Shown piece by piece: positions 41,141-50,011 of a stretch of DNA of 64,000 bases. The notes beneath the pieces were generated by a model that was not told the origin of the DNA, did no database searches, and saw nothing but the letters and a program-made list of their open reading frames with translations. The stretch is taken from the NCBI GenBank assembly GCA_964658655.1, contig CAZZZL010000002.1:62001-126000 (forward strand), read 5' to 3'. Source of the DNA: G963692885 sp964658655. GTDB taxonomy: Bacteria > Acidobacteriota > Terriglobia > Terriglobales > Acidobacteriaceae. The translations under genes were made by a program, and so were the position numbers. Numbering within the stretch: the first letter of the stretch is position 1; every line of letters begins with the position of its first letter.

Positions 41141-42120
41141 GCATTTATCAACAGAATGAACCGATGCGCGGCGTGGTGTTGCCCTCCATGCCGCAGCTGC
41201 CGGTTAAGTTTTTCAAGCTGATCGCACTGGCGATTGCCGGCATCATCGCGCTCATCATCTTTTTCAATTACATTTTCGCGATCACGCGGATCGGCGCCGG
41301 GTATACCGGTGTTGAGATCCTGCTGTCGGGCAGTCAGCGTGGTGCATCCGAGATTCCGATCCGTACCGGCTGGGTTTTTTACAGTCCGCTGCGCAGCCAG
41401 ATCATCGAGTTTCCCACGTATGTGCAGACGGTGAAGTGGACGCGCAATCTCGAAGAGGGACGGCCATCGAATGAAGAAATGAGTTTCAATTCGAAAGAAG
41501 GCATGGAGATCTACGCGGACACGTCGCTGTCGTACGCAATCGAGCCGCGCAAGGTGCCGGACTTTTACCTGAAGTATCGCGTGAATGAACTGGATAGTTT
41601 CACACATGGGATACTGCGGGACATTGTGCGGAACTCGCTGAATGAAGTTGCGTCGACTTATACGATTGAGCAGATTTATGGTGAGCAGAAGGCGCAGTTT
41701 CTGCGGCAGGTGGAAGCCCTGATCCAGCAGAAGGTCGAGCCGGTGGGCGTGGTGATTCAACAGTTCGGATTCATTGGAGCTCCGCGTGTGCCGGAGGTGA
41801 TTGCGAACGCGATCACAGCGAAAGCACAGGCGATCCAGAACGCGGAGCGCGCGAATAACGAGCTGGCGGAGACGCAGGCGCAGGCAGCGAAGAAGATTGC
41901 CGAGGCGGAAGGTGATGCGAAGTCGAACGTGACTCGAGCGCAGGGTGAGGCGGAGGCGAATAAAATCCGCCAGACGTCGATCACGCCGCAGTTGCTTGAA
42001 TTGCGCAAGCTCGAAAACCAGGGTCGGCTGATCGATCGATGGAATGGTCAGCTGCCGCAGGTGGAGAGCGGCGGGCAGGGCGGCGGGATATTGCTGCAGC
42101 TACCGAAGTCACAGCAGTAG
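41137..42120 (+). CDS. SPFH/Band 7 domain membrane protein
   Basis: About 327 residues. One N-terminal membrane helix (LIALAIAGIIALIIFFNYIF) is followed by an SPFH domain (ITRIGAGYTGVEILLSG, EGMEIYADTSLSYAIEPRKV, DSFTHGILRDIVRNSLNEVA) and a long alanine/glutamate-rich coiled coil (residues about 220-285). These features match prohibitin/stomatin-like scaffolds that form large oligomeric rings in membranes. The start at 41137 overlaps the stop of the preceding small gene. It ends 21 bp before a strong hairpin. Confidence 0.9.
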   Translation: MSIYQQNEPMRGVVLPSMPQLPVKFFKLIALAIAGIIALIIFFNYIFAITRIGAGYTGVEILLSGSQRGASEIPIRTGWVFYSPLRSQIIEFPTYVQTVKWTRNLEEGRPSNEEMSFNSKEGMEIYADTSLSYAIEPRKVPDFYLKYRVNELDSFTHGILRDIVRNSLNEVASTYTIEQIYGEQKAQFLRQVEALIQQKVEPVGVVIQQFGFIGAPRVPEVIANAITAKAQAIQNAERANNELAETQAQAAKKIAEAEGDAKSNVTRAQGEAEANKIRQTSITPQLLELRKLENQGRLIDRWNGQLPQVESGGQGGGILLQLPKSQQ

Positions 42121-42141
42121 AATTTGCGCTGGCATAACGTG

Positions 42142-42175
42142 AGGTCCCAGGTCTCAGGGTCGAGACGTGGGACCT
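42142..42175. terminator. Interrupted 13-bp hairpin after the SPFH gene
   Basis: AGGTCCCA-G-GTCTC pairs with GAGAC-G-TGGGACCT around a 6-base loop (AGGGTC); the single internal G-G mismatch is the only break. It sits 21 bp after the SPFH stop and is followed by a CTCTTTG stretch. Probably a terminator or 3' stability structure. Confidence 0.7.
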
Positions 42176-42258
42176 GCTCTTTGTAAGCAGCATGAGGGCG
42201 AGTCGACGGCTTTGCTACTGCCGCCATATCCGCATACAATCCACGTGCGAGGCGACGT

Positions 42259-42771
42259 TTGCAAAAGGTAAAAGCCATCTATCCGGGAAGTTTCGATCCA
42301 ACGACCAACGGGCATCTCGACGTGATTGGCCGGGCTGCGCGGATTTTCGACCACCTGGTGGTCGCGGTATTGAATAATTCGCAGAAGAGCGCCCTGTTCA
42401 GTGTCCCGGAACGCGTAGAAATGCTGCGCGAGGCGATTGAGCCATTCGAGAATGTGTCTGTAGCGACGTTTGATGGGCTCATGGTCGATTTTGCGCGGCA
42501 GCAGAAGGCGCAGGCAGTGGTGCGGGGAATTCGTGCCATCAGCGATTACGAATACGAATTTCAGATGGCACTGATGAATCGGCGGCTGGCTCCGGAGTTG
42601 GAGACGGTGTTCATGATGCCGGCGGAAAAGTATTCTTATGTCAGTTCGCGGCTGATCAAAGAAGTGTTCCGGCTGGGCGGGTCAGTAGATGGACTGGTGC
42701 CGCCGCGGATTGTCGAAAGATTGCGGGAGCGAGCCAAGCGGAATCTTGGCGAGAGTGACGGAGAGAGTTAG
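42259..42771 (+). CDS. coaD: Phosphopantetheine adenylyltransferase
   Basis: 170 residues, the penultimate enzyme of coenzyme A synthesis, transferring AMP from ATP to 4'-phosphopantetheine. The HxGH-type motif is in YPGSFDPTTNGHLDVI, the second conserved block is RGIRAISDYEYEFQMALMNR, and the ATP loop is YSYVSSRLIKEV. TTG start with GAGG at reasonable spacing. Stands alone between the SPFH hairpin and a convergent HAD gene. Confidence 0.95.
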   Translation: MQKVKAIYPGSFDPTTNGHLDVIGRAARIFDHLVVAVLNNSQKSALFSVPERVEMLREAIEPFENVSVATFDGLMVDFARQQKAQAVVRGIRAISDYEYEFQMALMNRRLAPELETVFMMPAEKYSYVSSRLIKEVFRLGGSVDGLVPPRIVERLRERAKRNLGESDGES

Positions 42772-42795
42772 CGGGCGATTCTGCGAATGAACGCT

Positions 42796-42832
42796 GATCT
42801 CTCCACTGCGCTTCGCTTCGGTCGAGATGACT
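42796..42832. repeat. Intergenic repeat, family A, copy
   Basis: GATCTCTCCACTGCGCTTCG at 42796-42815 continuing CTTCGGTCGAGATGAC matches the reverse complement of 14769-14805 with only two or three differences. It lies between the stops of coaD and the HAD gene. Confidence 0.75.
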
Positions 42833-42877
42833 ATTTCGTTGGTTAGGGTGAGGGTGCAGATGAGTGGGTCGCCAACC

Positions 42878-43567
42878 TTACTTTGAGACGACGTGAAGGC
42901 CGGTCGGTTTCAAAATTGGTTCGAACTCCAGTTGCAATTCGCCTTCTCCGGGAAGGACGCGGATTTTGACGTCTGCGAGTGATCTGACGATATAGTCAGC
43001 GGCTTCGAGTTCTTCCTGCTTGTGTGAGAAAAGCGTGGCCAGTACCTTGCATCCGGCGGCCTTACCGGCGCGCGCGCCTGAGGCGGAATCTTCGATAACA
43101 AGGCAGTCGGGCGGATCAAGGGCGAGCAATTCGGCGCCCTTTCGATAGGGCTCCGGATCGGGTTTACCTTTGGTTACTTTGTCAGAAGTGATGAATGTTT
43201 TAGGCACAGGAATACCGGCGGCGGCGAGGCGGACGCGCGCCAATTTCTCTGTTGCAGATGTGACGATGGTCCAATAGATCTGCGGAATGGATGCGAGGAT
43301 CGGCTTGACGCCTTCGAGAACTTCGAGGCCTTCGATGTCAGCGATTTCTATATCTTCGATGCGCTTGAATTCCTTCTCGACTTCTTCAGGTGGCACGAGG
43401 CTCTGGATGATTTCGAGTGCGCGCTGACCATGCGATCTCGCCATGACTTCGGAGACGTCGAGGTTGCGGGCCCGCGCCCACTCTGCCCAACTGCGCTCAA
43501 CGGAGGCGATGGAACTGATGAGTACGCCATCCATATCGAAGAGCAAACCACGCGTGCGGATCTTCAT
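42878..43567 (-). CDS. HAD-superfamily sugar-phosphatase-like hydrolase
   Basis: 229 residues. Motif I is LLFDMDGVLISS (D-x-D), motif II TIVTSATEK, and motifs III/IV are KGKPDPEPY and VIEDSASGARAGKAAG. The helical cap insert follows motif I as in phosphoglycolate and beta-phosphoglucomutase-like enzymes; GPP/sugar-phosphatase activities are the closest known. It begins 13 bp after the phosphohexomutase stop with a GAGGAA site, so the two are cotranscribed. A role with hexose phosphates is inferred from context only. Confidence 0.88.
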   Translation of the reverse strand: MKIRTRGLLFDMDGVLISSIASVERSWAEWARARNLDVSEVMARSHGQRALEIIQSLVPPEEVEKEFKRIEDIEIADIEGLEVLEGVKPILASIPQIYWTIVTSATEKLARVRLAAAGIPVPKTFITSDKVTKGKPDPEPYRKGAELLALDPPDCLVIEDSASGARAGKAAGCKVLATLFSHKQEELEAADYIVRSLADVKIRVLPGEGELQLEFEPILKPTGLHVVSK

Positions 43568-43580
43568 GTATTCCTCAACT

Positions 43581-45014
43581 TTACTTGCTGGTTAGAGCGA
43601 AAGTGCGGGCTGCTTCGAGCAGGGTGTTGACGGATTGCTTCGAGGTTGATTCCGAGTAGATGCGCAGCAGCGGCTCGGTGCCTGAAGCGCGCAGGAGCAG
43701 CCAGGTTTTTGCGGCGTTTGGTTTGCTTGCGGCCTCGGGATTGTCGAGGTAAAACTTGACGCCGTCCATGGTGTCGACGTGGGTGATCTTCATGCCGCCG
43801 ACCTCGGCAATGCCTGATTTCGCGCGGGCGATGGCGGCTTCCTTGACTGCATTGTCGATGTGCAGATCGATGCGGCCGTAATGGTGTTCGCCGAACTCCT
43901 GCTGCAGGTCTTCGACAAGCTGGCCGAGGGTCTTCTTTTCTTCTGCCATGACGTTGGCGAGGAGCAGGGCATTGAGCAGGCCATCGCGCTCGGGCAAATG
44001 TTTTTTGATGCCGATGCCGCCGGATTCCTCGCCGCCGATGAGGATGTCTTTTTCGAGCATCAGGTCGCAGACATACTTGAAGCCGATGCCGTGCTCGTAG
44101 AGTTTGCGGCCGTACTTGGCAGCGATGCGATCGAGCATACCGGTGGTGTTGAAGGCACGTGTCACATCGCCGGGCCACTTTTTGCGTTCGAGGAGCCAGC
44201 GCAGGAGGACGGAGTAAATCTTGTGCGGGTCGACAAAGTTACCGTGCTCATCGACGGCGCCGATGCGGTCCGCGTCACCATCGGTGGCGAGGCCGGCGGC
44301 GCATTTATGCTCGATGACGGTGTCCTGCAGGGCGCGGATGTGCGGCTCGATGGGTTCGGGATTGATGCCGGGAAAAAGTGGATTGTGTTCGGCGCGAATC
44401 TGGACGTAGTCGACGCCGAGCTTGTCGAAGATGCCGGCGAGGATGCCGCTGCCGGAGCCATACATGCAGTCGATGGCGAGCTTCATGCCGGACTTCGCGA
44501 TCAGCTCGAGGTCGGCGAACTTCGAGATCGCATCGACGTACGGCGTGACGAAATCTTCTTCGGTGATAGAGGCTTTCTGCTGTGCTGCAGGCAGCGGCGC
44601 TCCCAGGTAGGTTTCAATTTTCGAGATGATCGCGGGGCTGCCCGACCCGCCATAGCTTGCCTTGTATTTCACGCCATTCCACTGGAAGGGATTATGGCTG
44701 GAGGTGATCATGACGCCGCCGGCCGCGCCTGAATGCAGCACGGCGTAGGACAGAGCCGGGGTGGGGGTAATGCGGTCCGAGAGACGCACAGGAATGCCGG
44801 CAGTCGCCGCAACTTCGGCTACAACCTTCGCAAAGTCGCGTGAGCCGAAGCGGGTGTCATAGCCGATGCAGATGCCGTGCGAGGGGTCTTCGTTCTCCAG
44901 GACGTATTTCGCGATGGCGCTGGCGGCGATGCGAACGTTGGCGTAAGTGAAATCGTCGGCAATGAGGCCGCGCCAGCCGTCGGTGCCAAACTTGATGGGG
45001 GTTTGTGTGTCCAT
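43581..45014 (-). CDS. Alpha-D-phosphohexomutase (phosphoglucomutase/phosphomannomutase)
   Basis: 477 residues. KFGTDGWRGLIADDFT is the domain I opening, VMITSSHNPFQWNGVKYK carries the phosphoserine, and the metal loop D-G-D-A-D-R is in ATDGDADRIGAVDE. GGEESGGIG is the sugar-binding loop and RASGTEPLLRIYSE the phosphate-binding C-terminus. It interconverts glucose- or mannose-1-phosphate and -6-phosphate. With the mannose-1-phosphate guanylyltransferase gene 131 bp upstream on the same strand, supply of GDP-mannose is the likely purpose. Confidence 0.94.
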   Translation of the reverse strand: MDTQTPIKFGTDGWRGLIADDFTYANVRIAASAIAKYVLENEDPSHGICIGYDTRFGSRDFAKVVAEVAATAGIPVRLSDRITPTPALSYAVLHSGAAGGVMITSSHNPFQWNGVKYKASYGGSGSPAIISKIETYLGAPLPAAQQKASITEEDFVTPYVDAISKFADLELIAKSGMKLAIDCMYGSGSGILAGIFDKLGVDYVQIRAEHNPLFPGINPEPIEPHIRALQDTVIEHKCAAGLATDGDADRIGAVDEHGNFVDPHKIYSVLLRWLLERKKWPGDVTRAFNTTGMLDRIAAKYGRKLYEHGIGFKYVCDLMLEKDILIGGEESGGIGIKKHLPERDGLLNALLLANVMAEEKKTLGQLVEDLQQEFGEHHYGRIDLHIDNAVKEAAIARAKSGIAEVGGMKITHVDTMDGVKFYLDNPEAASKPNAAKTWLLLRASGTEPLLRIYSESTSKQSVNTLLEAARTFALTSK

Positions 45015-45145
45015 GCGTGGTGGGTATCTTTCCTTCTTAGTGATCGCGCTTGTTTGCTGGCGGATGCGGCGTCCGGGATTAATGCAGGTTCTTTGACTTC
45101 GCCCGGGATGACAAATGTTTCAGACTCCGGCGCAATGCGTCTCTG

Positions 45146-46264
45146 CTAAATGAGCGTCGTCTTCTTCTGCGATGCGAGTTCCTTTACGATTTTGCCGACG
45201 TCCTGCGAACGGTCGCGGGTAGTGATGAGCAAAGCGTCGCCGGTATCGACGACGACCAGGTTGTCGACACCGACGATGGCTACGAATTTCTCCGGACTGT
45301 ACACGTAATTGCCATTGGCTTCAATGTAGAGAGTATCTGTTGCCTCGGTGATGTTGACGGCTGCAGGTCCGCTGCCGTCGGCGCCGGACTTGTGTTCATA
45401 GAGCGCGGCCCAGGAACCTAGATCGTTCCAGCCAAACTCAGCGGGCAGACAGTACATGTTCGACTTTTCCTCGCCCTTGGCGGAGCGCGGTTCGAGCACG
45501 GCGTAATCGATGCTGATGTTTTCGCACTGCGGATAGATGTCGGCGAAGACGCTTGAGAAGTCCGGTGTGCCGTAGGCATCGGCAATCTGTTCGAGCAGCT
45601 TTGCGGTGACTGGCAGGTGCTCGCGGATGCCATTGGCGAGGGTAGCGGCGCTCCAGAGAAAGATGCCGGAGTTCCAGTAAAAATTGCCTTTCGCGACGAA
45701 CTGCTCGGCGGTGGCGCGGTCGGGTTTCTCGGTGAAGCGGCGAACGCGAGTGACGCCGGGCTTTACGGTCGCGCCGGTTTCGATGTAGCCGTAGCCGGTT
45801 TCAGCCCGGGTCGGCTGGATACCGATGACAACCATATTCTCGCCGGCTGCTGCGATCGCGATACCCTGCTTCAGAACTGCGACAAAGGCGGGTTCGTCGG
45901 CGATGACGTGATCGGCGGGGAAGATGCCGATGATGGCCTGCGGTGCGGTCTTTTCCAGAATGAAGGCGGCAAGACCGGCGGCTGGAGCAGTATTGCGGGC
46001 GGCCGGTTCGCAGAGGATCTGCTGCGCCGGAAGTTTATCGAGCTGATCGCCGATGGTCTTCGCGAGCAGGTCGTTGGTGATGACCCAGACTTCAGGAGCG
46101 GCGGCCAGTGGTGCAAGGCGGTCGACGGTGCTCTGGATCATGGTGCGATCGCCGTCGAGGGCAAGGACCTGTTTCGCGCGGGCTTTGCGGCTGCGCGGCC
46201 AGAAGCGCGTGCCGCTGCCACCGGCAAGAATTACTGGTCTGAAATCAAGGGAATCAGCCGTCAT
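45146..46264 (-). CDS. manC: Mannose-1-phosphate guanylyltransferase
   Basis: 372 residues, the nucleotidyltransferase domain only, without the cupin isomerase domain of bifunctional ManC/AlgA. The opening RPVILAGGSGTRFWPRSRKA then AKQVLALDGDRTMIQ is the GTP-binding pyrophosphorylase motif; GIFPADHVIADEP, ETGYGYIETG and FTEKPDRATAEQFVAKGNFY give the sugar-binding blocks, and EFGWNDLGSWAALYE is the GDP-mannose signature. It makes GDP-mannose for envelope polysaccharides. It precedes the phosphohexomutase gene on the same strand. Confidence 0.93.
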   Translation of the reverse strand: MTADSLDFRPVILAGGSGTRFWPRSRKARAKQVLALDGDRTMIQSTVDRLAPLAAAPEVWVITNDLLAKTIGDQLDKLPAQQILCEPAARNTAPAAGLAAFILEKTAPQAIIGIFPADHVIADEPAFVAVLKQGIAIAAAGENMVVIGIQPTRAETGYGYIETGATVKPGVTRVRRFTEKPDRATAEQFVAKGNFYWNSGIFLWSAATLANGIREHLPVTAKLLEQIADAYGTPDFSSVFADIYPQCENISIDYAVLEPRSAKGEEKSNMYCLPAEFGWNDLGSWAALYEHKSGADGSGPAAVNITEATDTLYIEANGNYVYSPEKFVAIVGVDNLVVVDTGDALLITTRDRSQDVGKIVKELASQKKTTLI

Positions 46265-46449
46265 CTGTACATCTTAGCGAATTGGCCTCGATTTGCGATG
46301 CTACTAAAGGTCATTGCGGGCTGGACTACAGATTTGAACCGCTGGATGCCGGCGAGCGTGAGCCTTTGCCTATCCGCGATTTGAATTATCGCAGGCTGGA
46401 CTTGTAAGGTCAGGCTGCTCGCCTGGGACTGGCGGGAGGCAGCCGGTCA

Positions 46450-47571
46450 TCAGTCATTCCAAACGCCGGTTTGCGGGGGGGGGGTGACACGCTGTAGTGG
46501 CGTCCAGACGGCCCTGGAAACAAACAGTGCGGAGAGCTGTGAGGAGAGTAGGACAGCTGCGGGTAGAGTCCACTCATCCCAGATGCGTGTTTCGTACCAG
46601 ATGCCAAAAAGCAGCGTGACGGCGAGGCAAGGCAGTGCGCCCACAAGGAAAATGCGCTGCACTCTTGAGAGCAGGCGTCGCCCGAGGTAGAGCGGAAGGG
46701 CAAGGAAGCCGAGTGCGCTTGCGATCTGCGGCCAGTGGAGCGGGTTGCCGATGGAGCGGGCCATTCCCAGCCAATGGATGTGCGTGTCACTCGGGTTGTG
46801 CGCGAAGCGATGGCTGATGACGGCTCGGACTACGAGTGAAGTGACGAGCATGATGCCAGCCACAAGGGTGGCTCGCCGCAGACGCCCAATGGCATAGCCG
46901 ACGGCAAGCACCAGCGGGGCGAGATAAATGGAAGTCTCTCGCAGAGGCAGATCGAGAAAAAAGAGAAGCAGCGCGGGAATCCACGCGTCTTCGAGAATGC
47001 AGAGGCAGGCTATGCCGAAGATGGCGAAGTGTGGAAGGTCATACGGATACCAGAACTGGGCTTCATAACGAGCGGCATACGTTACGTAGAGCATCGTCAA
47101 CGTCAGGACGCCGGGTGCCCACCATAGTTCCTGCAGATGTCTGCGTCCGAAGCGCAGGGCAAACCAGGTCATGGCCATGATGGAGGCTATGCCAGTCAGC
47201 ATGCAGAACAGTTTTTCCGGCGTGTAAGGCTCAGGCGGGTTCTGCATGTGGGGCGTGTTGCGAAGACTGCGGTCGAAGAAGACTGCAGCCCGTTGCAAGG
47301 CATGGTCCTGGTGGGCCCAGCGGAGGAGCGGCATCATGCCGACCCGTCCCTGGAAAGGCATACTCTCGGCGCCCGCCTCGTAACTTGAGAGGTTGAGCAA
47401 GCTCACATTGACGACGAAGATGCTCCTGGCGCAGTGCACGCAGGCGAAGAAGAACAAGACGTAGATAAACCACCTGGTTCGCGGGTTTTTGGTTGGGTCG
47501 GATGCCTGAAGGTGTTGGCTGATATCGGCTGGTGTCGGGCCTGACAATGGACGCTCCGTGGTGGCAGGCAA
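46450..47571 (-). CDS. Multi-spanning membrane protein with C10 tract near its end
   Basis: 373 residues with about nine hydrophobic segments and a polar N-terminus, an arrangement like integral membrane glycosyltransferases or sugar-related proteins, though no family motif is clear. An aromatic, acidic loop (ESMPFQGRVGMMPLLRWAHQ) follows the first membrane helix. The coding strand has a run of ten C (46475-46484 on the plus strand as G10) ten codons before the stop, where slippage would alter the C-terminus. TTG start. Gene separated from aspC by 256 bp. Confidence 0.75.
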   Translation of the reverse strand: MPATTERPLSGPTPADISQHLQASDPTKNPRTRWFIYVLFFFACVHCARSIFVVNVSLLNLSSYEAGAESMPFQGRVGMMPLLRWAHQDHALQRAAVFFDRSLRNTPHMQNPPEPYTPEKLFCMLTGIASIMAMTWFALRFGRRHLQELWWAPGVLTLTMLYVTYAARYEAQFWYPYDLPHFAIFGIACLCILEDAWIPALLLFFLDLPLRETSIYLAPLVLAVGYAIGRLRRATLVAGIMLVTSLVVRAVISHRFAHNPSDTHIHWLGMARSIGNPLHWPQIASALGFLALPLYLGRRLLSRVQRIFLVGALPCLAVTLLFGIWYETRIWDEWTLPAAVLLSSQLSALFVSRAVWTPLQRVTPPPQTGVWND

Positions 47572-47696
47572 AAAGCAACTGGTGCTGTGATAGTACCGGG
47601 GCCGCGGCGCTTTTACTGTTTAAAAAGCGGAATGAGCCACCCAGTTATTTTGGGCGGGCGATGGTACAGAGCGGATCGGCTCGAAGCACAGTTCAA

Positions 47697-47718
47697 CGAC
47701 CCATTCCCGAATGGGTCG
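47697..47718. repeat. Perfect 10-bp inverted repeat
   Basis: CGACCCATTC (47697-47706) and GAATGGGTCG (47709-47718) are exact reverse complements around CC. It lies between aspC and the membrane protein gene and might end the aspC transcript, though no T run follows on the minus strand. Confidence 0.65.
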
Positions 47719-47755
47719 GGAGGAGAATGTAGCTGGTCGTTAGAACACAGGTCGT

Positions 47756-47772
47756 CACTGCGCTTCGCTTCG
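47756..47772. repeat. Partial copy of intergenic repeat family A
   Basis: CACTGCGCTTCGCTTCG is identical to the centre of the 42796-42832 repeat, but flanking matches are lost. Probably a decayed copy. Confidence 0.45.
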
Positions 47773-47827
47773 TATGAGGACCACTGAAGAAAGCGCAGTG
47801 CGCTGAGGCCAGAGGCTTGCTGCTGCG

Positions 47828-49057
47828 TCAGGACAGCTTGCTGAAGAACTCTTTCATACGCTTTGCGCCCTCTTCAACATCGTCGTGCGAGACGGCGTAG
47901 GAGAGGCGGATGTGTTCTTTCGTGCCGAAGGCTTCGCCGGGCACTGCGACGACATGTGCTTCGTTGAGAAGCCTGGTCGCGAGTTGTGTTGCCGACTCGA
48001 TGCCGCCCTTTCCGAAGTAGGCCGACACATTCGGATAGGCGTAGAACGCGCCTTCCGGCACGGTGCAGGTGATGCCGGGAATTTCGCCGAGGCGGGCGAG
48101 GATGCGGTCGCGCAGTTTCAAATAGTCGCCACGCATTTCGGTGACGCACTCCTGCGAGCTGGTGAGGGCCGCGATGGACGCTTTCTGCACGAGGGAAGTG
48201 GTGGAGGAAGTGGACTGGCTCTGCAGCTTGCTCATGGCGGCGATGATGGGCTTTGGTCCGAGTGCGAAGCCAGCGCGCCAGCCGGTCATGGCATAGGTCT
48301 TCGAGAGCGAGCCAAGCACGATGACGTGCTCCTTCGCATCAAGAAATGAGCCACCGGAGATGGGCGCGCCCTTGTATTGCAGGTACACGTAGCACTCGTC
48401 GAGCAGCAAAAAGATCTTCCGGGAATGCGCAAGTTCAACGATGCGCTCCAGGTCTTCGGGCGAAACGACAGAGCCGGCCGGATTGGAAGGCGAGTTGAGG
48501 ATGATGACCTTCGTCTTCGGCGTGATGGCCTTTTCGATAGCCTCGGCAGTAATGCGGAAGTTTTCCGACTCCTGTGTCTGCAGCAGAACGACCTTGCCGC
48601 CGGCGAACTGGATGATGTCTTTGAAGGAAACCCAGTAGGGCACGGGCAGGATGACTTCGTCTCCGTGATCGACCAGCACTTCGATGGCGTTGAAGAGGGC
48701 GAGCTTGCCGCCGGTGGTGAAGACGGCTTCTTCGACCGCGTAATTCGATCCGAAATCACAGGCATGGCGATCGACGATGGCCTTGCGCACTTCTGGTATG
48801 CCGGAAACTACGGTATAGCGCGAGAAGTTGCCTTCGATGGCGGCAATGGCCGCGTCCTTGATATGGCGGGGCGTAGCAAAGTGAGGTTCGCCTGCTCCGA
48901 AATCGACCAGCCTGGCGCCCTGCGCGCGGAGTTTCGCTGCTTCTGCCGTGACCGCCATGGTGGCGGAGACTTCAATGCGGTTGATGCGGTCCGCAAAGAT
49001 CTTCCTGGTAGTCGGAGTGGACGTGGCGGCGGTCGGGACTGCAGTCGTAGCGCTCAT
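47828..49057 (-). CDS. aspC: Pyridoxal-phosphate aspartate aminotransferase (class I)
   Basis: 409 residues of the class I aminotransferase family, closest to prokaryotic aspartate aminotransferase type Ib. The PLP lysine is in VLGSLSKTYAMTGWRAGF; LNSPSNPAGSVVSPEDLERI, DECYVYLQYKGAP (cofactor Asp and Tyr) and REGHF-type C-terminal Arg region (GTKEHIRLSYAVSHDDVEEG) follow. The first 20 residues are a Ser/Thr/Ala extension. It interconverts aspartate and oxaloacetate with glutamate. KdsB lies upstream on the same strand, 32 bp away. Confidence 0.93.
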   Translation of the reverse strand: MSATTAVPTAATSTPTTRKIFADRINRIEVSATMAVTAEAAKLRAQGARLVDFGAGEPHFATPRHIKDAAIAAIEGNFSRYTVVSGIPEVRKAIVDRHACDFGSNYAVEEAVFTTGGKLALFNAIEVLVDHGDEVILPVPYWVSFKDIIQFAGGKVVLLQTQESENFRITAEAIEKAITPKTKVIILNSPSNPAGSVVSPEDLERIVELAHSRKIFLLLDECYVYLQYKGAPISGGSFLDAKEHVIVLGSLSKTYAMTGWRAGFALGPKPIIAAMSKLQSQSTSSTTSLVQKASIAALTSSQECVTEMRGDYLKLRDRILARLGEIPGITCTVPEGAFYAYPNVSAYFGKGGIESATQLATRLLNEAHVVAVPGEAFGTKEHIRLSYAVSHDDVEEGAKRMKEFFSKLS

Positions 49058-49089
49058 GTGTCTATTGTGTCAGATTTCGGTGATGAAGC

Positions 49090-49848
49090 TCAACGCCGCT
49101 GGAGTAGACAGGCTTCGGCCTGCTTGAGGTCTTCAGCCGTATCGACGCCGATCGTCTCAAATCCAGTGGGCTCGACGTACAGGCTCATGCCGTTTTCCAG
49201 CATGCGAAGCTGCTCTAGTTTTTCGATCTGTTCGAGCGGGCTGGGCGGCAGGGAAGCGAAGCGGGCCAGCGTGGCCTTGCGGTACGCGTACAGACCGAGA
49301 TGTTTGCGGTAAGGGACTGCGCCGGTGTTGTCGCGATCGAAGGGGATGGTGGCGCGTGAAAAGTAGAGGGCGCGCCCATCCGCTGCACTGACGACTTTTA
49401 CGGAATTAGGATTGGCGATATCGGCCAGCGTGCACGCGGTCGAGAGAGTGGTAGCGTCGACGGCGTTTCCATGAAGGGCGAAGGGGCGCAGAAGTGCGTC
49501 GATGTGGCCTGGATGCAGGAGTGGTTCATCGCCCTGGATGTTGATGTAGATATCTGCATTGAACTCGGGATCGAGCGAGATGGCGTGGACGCGATCGCTG
49601 CCGCTCGCGAGGCGGGGCGATGTCAGGCGGGTCTCCCACTCGTGAGCGCGGCCCGCTGCCATTACTTCTTCTGCATCAGTGGCGATCACCACGCGGGCGA
49701 GTTGGGGACAGGCTTTGGCGGCCTCGTACACCCAGGCGAGCATGGGCTTGCCGGCGAGCGGCAGCAGCACTTTGCGCGGCAGACGGGTGGAGGCGAGTCG
49801 CGCGGGAATAACGGCAATGACGCGCGGGCGGGAAGTGGATGCGTCCAT
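49090..49848 (-). CDS. kdsB: 3-deoxy-manno-octulosonate cytidylyltransferase
   Basis: 252 residues. VIAVIPARLASTRLPRKVLL is the nucleotide-binding opening of CMP-Kdo synthetase, with LAGKPMLAWVYEAA, INIQGDEPLLHPGHIDAL and ATIPFDRDN following as in KdsB rather than NeuA. It activates Kdo with CTP for lipid A inner-core synthesis, evidence for a diderm LPS-bearing cell. It appears to head a short unit with aspC downstream. Confidence 0.94.
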   Translation of the reverse strand: MDASTSRPRVIAVIPARLASTRLPRKVLLPLAGKPMLAWVYEAAKACPQLARVVIATDAEEVMAAGRAHEWETRLTSPRLASGSDRVHAISLDPEFNADIYINIQGDEPLLHPGHIDALLRPFALHGNAVDATTLSTACTLADIANPNSVKVVSAADGRALYFSRATIPFDRDNTGAVPYRKHLGLYAYRKATLARFASLPPSPLEQIEKLEQLRMLENGMSLYVEPTGFETIGVDTAEDLKQAEACLLQRR

Positions 49849-49905
49849 ACGGGAATGATGGTAACAACTTTACCGCTGCGGGATGTGCGGCAAAGGCTGC
49901 GCACG

Positions 49906-49934
49906 TTGACGGAGGCTGAACGGCTCCGTATCAT
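49906..49934 (+). promoter_or_regulatory. Sigma-70-type promoter of the tRNA gene
   Basis: TTGACG (49906-49911), a 17-bp spacer and TATCAT (49929-49934) make a near-consensus housekeeping promoter. Transcription would begin about 49941, giving a leader of roughly 70 bases before the tRNA at 50012. Confidence 0.7.
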
Positions 49935-50011
49935 CGGAGATGGCCGGTTCGTGGTCCTGGATGTCCAGGGACCCGGTGCTGCTCAGCACTGTGTTGCGGC
50001 TTTCCCAGTTT

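Noticed and set aside
43860..44732. Open frame of 290 codons antisense to the phosphohexomutase
   Set aside because: The mutase has all catalytic motifs; this frame has none that I recognise.
45617..46384. Open frame antisense to the mannose-1-phosphate guanylyltransferase
   Set aside because: Shadow frame; no domain and no ribosome site.
47587..47787. 66-codon plus-strand frame in the aspC/membrane protein gap
   Set aside because: It contains the 10-bp palindrome and a decayed repeat; no ribosome site or motif.
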